Below are positions 28,901-40,900 of a stretch of 64,000 nucleotides of DNA, in pieces. Position numbers and translations under genes: made by a program. Source of the DNA: Alentia gelatinosa (taxonomy: Eukaryota; Annelida; Polychaeta; Phyllodocida; Polynoidae); NCBI GenBank assembly GCA_950022655.1, contig OX465583.1, forward strand, positions 13,477,298-13,541,297, read 5' to 3'. The notes beneath the pieces were generated by a model. That model was not told where the DNA came from and searched no databases. It saw only the letters and a program-made list of their open reading frames with translations. Within the stretch, counting starts at the first letter, position 1. Each line of letters opens with the position of its first letter.

Positions 28901-31900
28901 TCTAGAGAACCAGTTTTACTATATACCCATGCCGTATTTACTGTAAATACGTACCGTTTTGACATATGACGTAAAAATACTGTACGGACCACTGGTCCAT
29001 TCACTAAAATACGGACCACCTTGCCAAACATGTGTATTAACATATCGGTTGTTAAAAATTAAATTAATGATTTTTTTTTCAATTTTGGGTATAAAGTAAA
29101 TATATAACGTCCAACCATGCTTGTACAAGTCACAGAACTCGATGATAATTTACGGATTGTACGGAACTCGGCATAAATGCCTCATTCCGTACAAACCGTA
29201 AATTACCATCGAGTTCTGTGACTTTTACAGCAGGATCAGGACGTTCTATATAAGTAACTCTATCTCAAGCCATTTTTAGCAAACGTTTTGTCAGACTGGG
29301 TCACTCAACAAAACACAAGACTAAACCAAGACCTTGTGGAATCAGTTGCTATGGTATTTGCTGATATTCCAAATGCTCCTTTCACAGATCGATGCCAGAG
29401 GCCCAATAGCTCACATCTATTCAAAGTGGGCTTAAGATGACTTTAAGCTGTATTGATAACCGCAGTAGACAGATTCAATTAAATAAAGATATACACACTA
29501 AAATCACCACCAATCAACTGACACATTTTAAAGTAACACAAGTCTCAGGAATATGAACTGATTATATGTGGTTCAAATCTGAAATCATTCTGAAATCATA
29601 GCTACTCGCTGGATAGCATATTAAGACAATTAACTGCTCGTAAGCTCATGGTTTCCTTAAACACTGCAGCGTAGTGTAGCAGTATGTATCCTAGAATTAT
29701 TAGTTAGCATGTTTTGCCATATACAGTTTATATCCAGCGGGGTATAAGAGATAAGTCATAATCTCATACATAAATCAAGATAAACATTGCAAATGTAATG
29801 GAAATACTTCATAACAACAATATAAATACTTAAAAGAAACAGACAACGTCAAACATATATATTTCCAAAAGAGCAATCCCAAATACTTTCGATATTCACC
29901 AGGTGAAAAAAAGACATGAAACAAAGCTTTTGTGATGAATTCTTCCCTGATTCGGGCGGTACTTACCTTGCTCTTATACTTCTCATTACCGAGTCTGAAC
30001 TTGACATATGGATCGGAGAAGCCATTGTCGTCCATTGGTAGGAGGTGGGTACCTTCTACCAACACTATGGTGACTACTGAGCTCCATATCTGTGTCTTCA
30101 ACTTCTTGGCCTGGTCACCAAGCTTTGTCGCCTTCTTGAAGTACTGCAAAGTGAGATAAGGAGAAAGTCATTCATCAAATCTGAGCAGGGCTACTCCCCC
30201 AGATGGGCCGTTGGTTAAAGTGGCAACAATATACCACAGTCAAGGCCTTAGTTTATAGAATATCACAGGTTATCTAGTAGATAAAGGTCAAATAGTTACT
30301 GAGATGATCTTTGAGACAGATTGTCATTTGGAGACGAGTTGTAAAATCAGAATAGAATATCAAGAAGCTCCAAAGGGAATCGACAAAAAGATGAAAGATA
30401 TCTGACATGAAACAGTTACGGAAGACTATGAAAACTATATATGAAGATTATAGATGTATTTAGATGATTGTATTTACTTTAACATAGTGCACTTGACGTA
30501 TCTTGTGTGAGTAGTTATAAGCAGATACCACAAGCCACCAAGCGGAGTTCAAGCCCAGCCACCATGATCACCACAGGTAGTTCCTAGCAGACTAACCCCT
30601 TCCTCAAGAAGAAACCAACAAGTTTAGGTCAAAGTCGTCATTCTCCATGAGTTCAATGCGCAGCGATATGAATAAGGCGACAGCCGAGTGAATATCACGT
30701 AGCGTTCAAACGAGTTGGAGAACAAGGACTTTGACCAAAACGAGTTGCTATCTGTATTTATCTCACCCCTGTACACACTAAAGGATTAGACATCACACAT
30801 GGTATAGTCCATGGGGAACGGACGGCAATACTCATGGGAACATGGAGAATGAGTTCCCAATGTTAAGCCTATGGGACTAATATACCAGGGGTGAGATAAA
30901 CTCTTTTCCACCTCCTCACTATTCTCCCCTACAGGTTTCTCATCGGTAATCCACTCCACTGCTAGTCTACTGGCGTTCTCTTAGCGTGACTTATACCGAC
31001 TGCGTTAATACTTACTTTTGACGCCTCCATTTTAGTGACAACACTTAATCCCAATGGCTTCCATGCCAGGGTATGACTATAAAAGTGTGGAAACAATTCT
31101 TCCCAGCTGAAATTTCACGATTTCACCGATTTTCCCGGATATCGGAGAGAGAATCGATATAGGGATCCCTCATGGTCGCTTGTCCATACGGATCCCTGGA
31201 CCGTCTTTTACACTATGACTATAAAAGTGGCTCTACCTGATGGCTAATACCTGATGATACTGGTCATAAAGCTGCCTAAGCTAAGGATCAATCGTGGATC
31301 TTCTTTGTACAAGTACTGCTGTATCAGGGGCCCGTTTAATAACCTTACATGGAGACCCTTTTCTGTAACTCAAACAATTGTTTAAAAATATCTAGGTCTG
31401 TTCACTAAGACAATCTTAACCGTCCATAAGGTCGTACATAAGTGTTGAATAAGATTTACCCACATAGTCCCTGGGTCTCTATGGCATACAGAAAAGGGTC
31501 TACATGTAAGATCATATATTCCTATATACCTATGAGCGAACATCCTATGATTACTTAACGCTGCTGGGGGTGAAATAACTTTTGTTTACTGCCCAGGTTG
31601 AAGTTACTGCCTAGGTTGACGTTTACTGCCCAGGTTGATGTTTACTGCCTAGGTTGACGTTCAGAGACTGATACCGTTCTGTTTTTATCGATATTAGCCG
31701 ACAATTGAAGGTATATAGGAATAGGGAAACCATGTACCAGTGGAAATAAGTCAAAGTTACTCGGTAAGGCTTGGAAAAATTACTGCCCGCGGCCAAGGCC
31801 TTGGGCAGTAATTTTTCCCAGCCTTACCTCGTAACTTTGACTTATTCCCACCGGAACATAGTTTCCCTCTATTATTAAACGGGCCCCAGGAGCAGTATAC

Positions 31901-34900
31901 ATGTAACACTTACGTCTACACAGTCGACGACCATGGCGCTACCCGCATTCAGCAGCAGCAGCAACGTGCAAAGCCCAATATCACACTTCACTCTTAACTC
32001 CCGAATAGGGAAATCACACGCTACAGGTGCCTGGAGCACGTGAAGCCATCACTCAACAGCTGTGTCTCTATGGTCAGCTGAGCGTAAATATATCCATGCG
32101 CAGTATTTTCAAGTGGTGATATCCTGGCCTTAGACTATGGTTCCTAAGCATATCAAAACTAGCGTCCTAATCCAAGAAGGAGCAAGATGCAAAGCAGCTT
32201 TCAGGAACATTTATTGTGTTTAATATGAGCTTCTTAATGAGGATGTTTATTTAAATGAGCTTTTTCAATAATATGAAGAGACGTCACGAGTTTGAGTCTT
32301 GAGTTTTGTTGGCTTCGCAATGACACTATTCTTCGACTCGTGAAATTACGGAGCCAAAAAATGCGTGAAAAAAATAACTCAAACGAGTGGCGTCTAGATT
32401 TTATCCTACCCCGTTTCCACATTTTTTCAGCATCAGAAAGTAGTGACATAAACAATACTTTATATCACACCCGTGACATAAACAACACTCCTGTGACATA
32501 AAGGAATCCCATGTTAAGCTTATTGAGATTTTTTTTAACGGTAGGATAATAATTTCTGTATAGAAACATGCGTTTTACTTTTATATGAATCATATATTGG
32601 TGTGTGCCAACAACCTCCATTCCCTTATGCTCTGGATGTGAAACTCTTAACAGCTGTTATGAATTATAATTCATACGCAACAGCTGGTGTCTGTGTGGTT
32701 CAATACAAACCAGCATTTAATAACATAGCAGTCACTCATGTTTGCCATGTCTCACTATTGACTGATATGGCAGAAATTATCTAGATGGACACATCTGCTA
32801 CTAGTCTGCATGGAATTTGAATTTAGCAAATTCTCAGTTCAGGCAGAACTCAGAATACATGCAGATATGCAACGGAATTTCCAGAAACGAATATCAGGGG
32901 TTTGGGGTCGTATGAACTTTATATCACAAATGAACAATAGGATGTTGTCTTGAACCACTTCAACCACTTTATAGAAAGGGCACAACTCCTATATAGACAC
33001 TCTCTGCACTGTTGTTAGGTTGTAAGAGTCTCGACTAATCCTTTTCATCAATCTAATGAACTGGGAGGTGCTCAGGAAAAATATGTTGGTCACGCAAAAT
33101 AATGACAACGTCAGATGCCTTGATCTTAGCCATAATAAAGATGCCTAATGAGTCTGAACTGGATGCAACCTTGACCCACAACCCCCCTGATATATTATTA
33201 TTAGGTTACACATAAGAAAAAGCACTCGATGTTTACACTCCCATGCCCCTAAATATGCTTGGAGAGAGCGGACGGGATCTAGGGTCCGTTTCTATTGGTT
33301 GGTTTTGCTCATTGTCAACGAGAACAATTGACTTCCTGGAGATGCTATGGCAACACGGTTCAAAACTGACAGGGAACTGTCATTTTCAAGGTAGCATCGG
33401 CTTGCCATAGAGGTGTTATTGTCACTTCATATCAACCTTTATTTCACAAATGGATTATCAACGTTAGAAATTTAAGAAAAAGAAGTCTTAACAAGGCCAG
33501 ATCATTTTCTAAGCATTGTCTTTGATACAGCATCTTAAAACTTTGATTATCAATATGAAAGGGGATCTATGCCTGACAAAAAATATTTGTTTAATCATGT
33601 CATCTTTCAACCCCGACATCACGCATTTATCATCGATTATTGAACTAAATCTAAGTCTCTAAGCCTCTCTCTCCTTGATGAACTGCAACATTTACAACGC
33701 ATTAGATATCTTTTCAGAATTAACCTAAATTTCACAAAACCAACGAGTATAGCCTCTTCGTTTAAGTGCTGTTGTATAATGTCGACAGTTATTATTACAC
33801 ACAGGGCAGAACAATAAGGTTGAAAAGTCACTGAGCCATCTAACGATGACTCTGGAACCAGCCTAGATGTTAAGTTGGTTCCTTAATCGTCTGCTAGTCG
33901 GAGGTGGGGTACCAGCCAACCTAGATTTCCCCCATTCTGGCCAATCATATGACTGGAAATATTCAGTGCGAAGAGTGGAATTGCTGAAACTTTCGGTTGA
34001 GCAGATCAGGGCAGTACTGAGGCTCAACAACCCGTGGTCTGCGAATTTATGGATATCTAAGGTGACATAAACGTTTCTGGAATATTTGTGAAAGAATTCT
34101 GAAAACGGTGAAAAGGTTGAAGATTCACTGAAAGTGGAAGTTTGTCAACCCTGTTACCTTTAGTACATCAACGATACTATAGAGGAAACCTATGAAAGTT
34201 TAGGGTCAGAGCTCATATCACATTGAGTTTGAATCATGTAGTGATTCACAAGGCGAAGCCAATTCACGTAGCGATTCAAATGATAAGGGATCGAGCTCTG
34301 ACCCTAAACTTGAATGGGTTTCTGAATGTATCTCACCCTTCACACTGACTAATGGGCTAATCTTTGTGACATAATCCCCCATTGGATACTTTTCCTAAAT
34401 ATCTGATGGGCGTTGGATACGAGTTCCCAATGTTAAGTCTATGGAGAAAAAATACCAAGGGTGAGATAATTAGAAGGAAATTGATGAGTGTTTGGTATGT
34501 GTCCTCGTTCGCCATCGAGTTTGGAGTGCTCAGTAATATGAACGAGGCGATAGCCGAGTGAATATTCTGAAGCACACCAAACGAGATGGTGAACAGGGAC
34601 TCAGAATATGTTTCTGATTTTATCTTAGCCTGGAAATATTCATCTCTTTATCACCCGTTGAGAACGAGTTACCGTTCTCGCAAGCCTGTTGAGAACGAGT
34701 TCGTAATGCTAAGCCTATGGACGTTTATACCAGGCTAAGATAAAGGTTTAATTCTAACCTTGAAACACCAGGTGCAGCCTCCATGGGGTACTTACTCACC
34801 CCTGACAGGAATGACAAACGTCTGTTTAAGACCATCTCGCCATCCGAGTCCGACTCCCCAACCTCTCCTCCAGACATTGTTCTAAGTTAGCCTTCTGGAT

Positions 34901-37900
34901 GGAACTGTGTCACGTCATCCAAATCCTGTATTAAAGATCCAGTGGTGGTATACGGGATTTGTATCCATGGGCAATACCATTCGTGTTCATATCTGGTTTT
35001 ATATATCGAAAGTCAAGGAGGTTCTGACAGTCGGCTTGTGAGTTCAACTCACCCCTATGATGAGACTGGACAGATCTATAAGACCCTCATGAGTCCTATC
35101 ACGTGACCCTAGTTTGAATACAAGTAAGTGGGTGGTGGACTTATTCTCTTCATTCGTAGGCGTATACTGGGTATTTCCTAGACTGGTTCCCTGCCCCAAT
35201 GAAATATAGGACAGGTATCGCCCAGCTAGACCAACGAGTGAGCGACTGGTTCCCCGCTGATTTGCAGTGGCAAGGATAGCCAGCACAACCTCTGTCCCTC
35301 ACGAGGTTCCCCAAATAACTTATTAATACTTGTTTATAATGAACGATGATACAAAATAAAGTAATATCAACCGCGAGGATATTACTACTAGTCTAGTCCT
35401 CGGAGATTACGGCCGCTTGTATCTGGTATCTACTGAAAATCGAAAATTGTAAATCAAACTTATATGTATTCAGTAGCCGATGATATACTAAGAAAGACAT
35501 TGTTGAGTATTTGCTCTGTGTCCTCGTTCTCCATTGAGTTTGGATTACCTAGTAATATGAACGAGGCGATAGCCGAGTGAATATTACTACGCACTCCAAA
35601 CTCGATGGCAAATAGGGACTCAGACCAGGCACTAATATGTTTCTGATTTTATCTTAGCCTGGAAATATTTATTTGTTAATCACCCGTTGAGTATGAATTA
35701 CTGTTCTCGCAAGCCTGCCGAGTACGAGTTCCCAATGTTAAGCCTATGGACGTGTATACCAGGCTAAGGTAAATACCAAGAAACCGATTACATATTCACT
35801 TCCATTAAGTCTTACATCATACCTTACCTGCAGTATATTCATGATGATGATGAATTAAGTAAAGATCCGGGTTATATCCTCCTCTAGGTCATTCAGGCTT
35901 CAAAGTGTCATATGTGGGTTTCCTGATACCGCAATGATCCCCTATCTACGTATTGTGTCAATCAAATGAATGCGAATCACAATGGATAAGCTACGCAGGT
36001 TTATTTCAAAGCCCACTCTGTGGTGTCCTCTGGGTGACATCTCTGTATTTTGACGGACCTCAGTGGCTTCCTGCCGGTCAGAGGCTGCAGATTGTGGTGC
36101 CTGATGGCGGATTCCCGGCGGGTGATAAGGTGGGATATTGGTCTTGACACGAGTGGGCGCCATGATAGGAATGTTTTGTGACAAGATAACACGATGCTGA
36201 AGATGTTCCGCGGGGGACACTGATGGGGCCTGACGAGGAGGAGTAGAGTAGGATGCTGACTTAATAGTGGGTGACAAGAGGCCAGCCACCCTTCAGCATT
36301 TGATAATATACAACACTCCACACTCCATTCCCATGTCTATTCCCATACGAAGTCCTCACAATGAATCCAAGCTGCAGTGCATTGATAATCACTCGATTTG
36401 CCGGAAGCATAACATTGCTTCGGTGAATACGCACACAGTAATATGGAAAATTAACCATGGATATATAATTTCCCATAGTTAACAGGTGTCTCTGAACTGC
36501 AATCTAAATTCTTAATTTTCTTTTTAAATTTCATTTATTCTAATTGATAAAAGAGAAGGCGCATCATTCAATATTAAATCATCCAAATCTTGGCATGCCG
36601 ACAGGGATCTAGAAATGCATCTAGATGTGCATATGTTACATTTTACTGAGAAACTTCTAGAGTTACTGTGAATTTGATTGGCCCTGAAGCATACTGAAAA
36701 TAGGGTCCGGAGAGGACCCTAGTAGAACACTCCAGATTAAACATGAATCGAAAATAAGAAAAACAAAATCTTGTTCTGTGATAAATCTCAATCGTTGCTC
36801 TTTACAAAACAAGAGGTGTTCCTATTGAGAGGGCGAGGCTGGCATCGCCTGGGCTGGAGCCACCGACCTGCGAATTAATTAGTTCATAATGAACAAGGCA
36901 GGTAGGAATGTCGGTGGATTAGTGTCCATGTTTGTGCCATCGCAGGGAATCAGGGGCCGGTGGGAGAAGACCTGGTGGTGTGCATATTAAAAGTAGCAGC
37001 CAGCCCTGGAGCTTTAACCCTCTCCGCTCCCTAAAACGTCCTCTCGTGTTGCAATACACAACATCGCCACTGGTGGGACTTACAGTCTAGGGTCTAATAT
37101 CAGGTACGTGGTACACCTCTAAGCTCCAGTTGATTACTCCCCTGTATGTCAGGTACGTGGCACACCTCTAAGCTCCAGTCGATTACTCCCCTGTATGTCA
37201 GGTACGTGGCACACCTCTAAGCTCCAGTCGATTACTCCGCTGTATGTCAGGTACGTGGCACACCTCTAAGCTCCAGTCGATTACTCCGCTGTATGTCAGG
37301 TACGTGGCACACCTCTAAGCTCCAGTCGATTACTCCGCTGTATGTCAGGTAAGTGGCAGACCTCTACGCTCCAGCTCATATCTCCCCTGTATGTCTAGTC
37401 CCTTATGCAAGGTATGTGGCACACCTCTACGCTCCAGCTTGTATCCCCCCTGTATGTTTAGTCCCTAATGCAAGGTATGTGGCACACCTCTACGCTCCAG
37501 CCAGTAACTCCCCTGTATGCCAGGTACGCGGCACACCTCTACGCTCCAGCCAGTGACTCCCCTGTATGCCAGGTATGTGGCACACCTCTACGCTCCAGCC
37601 AGTAGCTCCCCTGTATGCCAGGTATGTGGCACACATCTACGCTCCAGCCTGAAACTCCCCTGTATGTCTAGTCCCTAATGCCAGGTATGTGGCACACCTC
37701 TAAGAATTGCAAAGGTGCTTAACTACACCAATGCTTTGCAGGAAAACTGCACACGATGACTCAAAACCTAGCAAGACTTATCGAGACAACCAGATCGTGA
37801 CAGATCTCGCTATATATGTATTGGTGGAAGAGGCCCTTAGCTCCCCTGTATGTCTAGTCCCTAATGCCAGGTATGTGACACAACTTTATGCTCCAGCTAT

Positions 37901-40900
37901 AATTCCCCTTTATGTCAGGTTTAACGGCGCTGCTTTGGGTGGAGTGCCAGTCAGAGGGTGTCATATATCCACTTGATTAAAATGTGAATGGCCCATCTAT
38001 TTCTCAATCTATCTCCATTCATACATTTGAGCCCAAGGAATGTTGTTTCACTACGAACCTCACCCATGGTGTTTTTGTAAGCCCCAGCTTTATGTTTCAC
38101 AGGAAAGCCATAAGGTCGTAAAAATCCAAGCAACAAATGTCTCGCTTGATATTTTTTTGGTATCATAAAGAGGTATCCAATGTCTCTACGGCTGTGACAT
38201 TAATTGATTGAAACATAGAGGATTAAGAACGGTATACCATATTTTATCCACTGGATGAAACGGTAACGTGGATTTCATCTATCAAGGTCTCAAAGATATA
38301 AGGCCGGCAGCACAAATGGACATCATAAATACTGCAAAGCCAGTATCAGTGTATGTAGTGTAAACTAAATGAAGGGTGATATAACGGACCATACTGGCAA
38401 CCTCCTATGAATGACCGCTCATTAGTTAAAACATGTGTTTTCCTCATGGAATGCCGGTGGTAATAGTCGCTGTTTTAGCGCCCTGCGTGTCTCATTTTCT
38501 TCTACGACCTGGGAAGGGCAGAGCACCATGCCACCATTATCTCCGAATACAGAACGCCGTGATACCATTACCATCACCCTTAAAATGTCACGAGCAGCTC
38601 TCGGGTCTGCTCACAGCCCAGCTCAGCCGAGTCAAGCCCAGGGATGGAGAATGCAGAAATGCAGAAAACCAATCCATTGCTGCTATTCACCTCCTGGACA
38701 GAGGGTGGACATTAAAGGACAGACCAAGCGGAGGCTCTCTGGGGTGTCTGTGAAGCTGTCACCTTCATAGGACATGAACTGTCCTCGGCCAGTCCTAGAT
38801 TAGAGTTGCTCACAAAGCCTGACAATACCAGCTGGCTCTTCCACCGGCTCGTCCATCGGCTCTCCCTGTGATGAGCTCACTGTGGTGGACGCCTGTTGCT
38901 TAAGTGGAAAACACACTGTACGATTTCGTTTCCAACGATAAAGTCCCCTTATTGTAAGCTAGTCTTAATAAGTCTCAGGCGAATTTTTGCACAGGGCGTC
39001 GACCATCACAGCGGGATTTATGGATGGGAGTGGTGGTAGTTAGTGGGAGTTAAAGCATAAGTGAATCCTGCCCAAACTGGAGGACTGACTAACGATGTTC
39101 TGAGAGATTTGAGGCCATCGATAAAGGAACAAGTACTTAATCTTAGTCTCCAGGGGACAAAATCAGTGAGCGGGGCTCAGTCTGTGTAAAGTAGGGCAAT
39201 TTCTCCTCACCCAGTGACTAATCATGGTTCAATATCGGTAGGGAACACGGGGGTATTTCTTGAACTCTGTTGTCGTCGATAATGGGAACGAACAGGTTCC
39301 TTAATTCATCAGCCCCGATTTCAGAACATAGTACTGCAATTCATCGGTGACAATGGTACATGTCCACAGGGGGTATTTTCTAATCTTCGGCAAATTTCTG
39401 GATGGGAGGGTGCCCCCTGACCAATTCCGTTTTGAGGCCTCGGCTGAGCTTATGATTGTTCTTTTGTTCCCGATAACTGAACATTTATGTCCCGAAATCG
39501 TACAGTGTATTCTGACATTTAGAGACAGCCACTAGTTGCCCCTTCAACCGCTGCAGGTCACCAGGCTTGATTCATATAACAGGGTACATATATAATAGGC
39601 ACTCCTGTGGCATTTGGTTAGAGTCCTGTAGTGAAATCCTTGTCAGACGAGAAACGTGAATATTCTTTGCCAGGCGAGGAACCAAGAACGTGGATTCATA
39701 AAGCTCTGGTGGAAATGACGACTGGCCTTCCGCACTGCTGGTGGTGACTGGGGTCGGTCGAGGGTGAGGATAACGTGCCCACCGCTATGTATGTCTGTAC
39801 GCTAGAACCCCACACTCGCCACACGCATAACCACTGCGGGGCATCCCATGTCTAGAGCAATTCACGACTTGATTCCTAGCGCGTCAATCTCCGGGGACTG
39901 TCAGCGGGCATGGACTGCCCCATCTACCGCTAGAGGCGCACCTGATTGGACCAGACGTAGACCACAGGACTCAAGCACGGGACGGGAGCAGGACCCAGGG
40001 CTGGATATATCTTCTCAGCCCGTGACGATAGCGATGGTGCTGCTGATGGCGGCCAGGAAGTGAAACCAGATAATACCCGCAATCGTCTCTTCCACAGCAC
40101 GTGCTTAGCATCGGCAGAATTCAGAGTTTATCTGATGGATATTGAGGTAGTGTGACTGCTTATATGTATCGCCGTGTGGTAAAATAGAGTCTGTGTGAGG
40201 TGGCTGATGACTCCCCCTCTACCTCCTCCTCCTTTAGCTTCTCCTCCTGCTCCTCCTCCTTTTCCTGCTCCTTCTCCTCCTCCTTTTCCTGCTCCTTCCC
40301 CTCCTCCCTTTCCTCCACCTTCCCCTCCACCTTTTCCTTCTCCTCCTCCTCTTGCTCCCCCTCGCTCTCCTGCTCCCCTCCTCCTTCTGCTCTTTCACCT
40401 CTTCCTCCTCCTTCCCCTCCTCCTGCTCCTGCTCCTCCTCCTGCTTCTCCCTCTCCTCCTCCTCCTGCTCCTCCTTCTCCTTCTCCCCCTTTTCCTGCAC
40501 CTCCTTCTCCTCCTTTTCCTTCACGTCCTCCTCCTTCTCCTCCTCTTGCTCCTCCTCCTCCTCCTCCTTCTACGTCAGAATCTACTCGGCAGTGCTTACG
40601 GTAGGCATCCTGACTATAAAAGAAGATATCCCTGACAATATCTGCAGTGGTAGTGTTCCTGGGTAAAGTTCAGGTGCTCTCTCAAAGCTGGTTAGCCACG
40701 CGCCATCCTTGGTCTATGCTTACATCGTGCCCGGCTCCTGCTGCAGGACCACACGCCCCGGTGTGGCTCCCCCAGCACCTTCGTCGTTAATCCCACAATC
40801 GACACCTCGACCGTGTTGCCTGGTAGCGGCACACAGGAGGACGGCGCGGCCTCTACCGGTCTCCGGGAGGCTGCACGCCGGGGGATGACCGTCCCCCGTC

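Larger units (their letters stand above)
31327..31887. mobile_element. GGGCCCGTTTAATAA MITE, copy 1, with nested foldback
   Basis: Ends GGGGCCCGTTTAATAA and TTATTAAACGGGCCCC, flanked by CAG on both sides if the element starts at GGGCCC. The interior from about 31520 to 31870 is a second, foldback element with an 18-19 bp tandem repeat. Confidence 0.72.

Noticed and set aside
30190..30580. Possible tRNA-derived SINE (GGCCGTTGGTTAAAGTGGC; GGAGTTCAAGCCC)
   Set aside because: A-box and B-box matches are incomplete and too far apart; no second copy seen.
33867..34070. Plus-strand frame with [20 protein letters not shown]
   Set aside because: Looks protein-like but matches no family I know and has no splice context.
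37100..37700. CRISPR-like array
   Set aside because: Units are head-to-tail without unique spacers and lie in an animal intron; it is a minisatellite.
37353..37976. Repetitive peptide (HLYAPA repeats)
   Set aside because: By-product of the 49-bp minisatellite; the frame does not hold across the array.
38433..38770. Two overlapping plus-strand frames of over 100 codons
   Set aside because: Different frames open over the same DNA, no motif, no splice or promoter support.
40195..40666. Long overlapping open frames rich in Pro/Ser/Leu or Lys/Glu
   Set aside because: They arise from the polypyrimidine tract; several frames are open at once.
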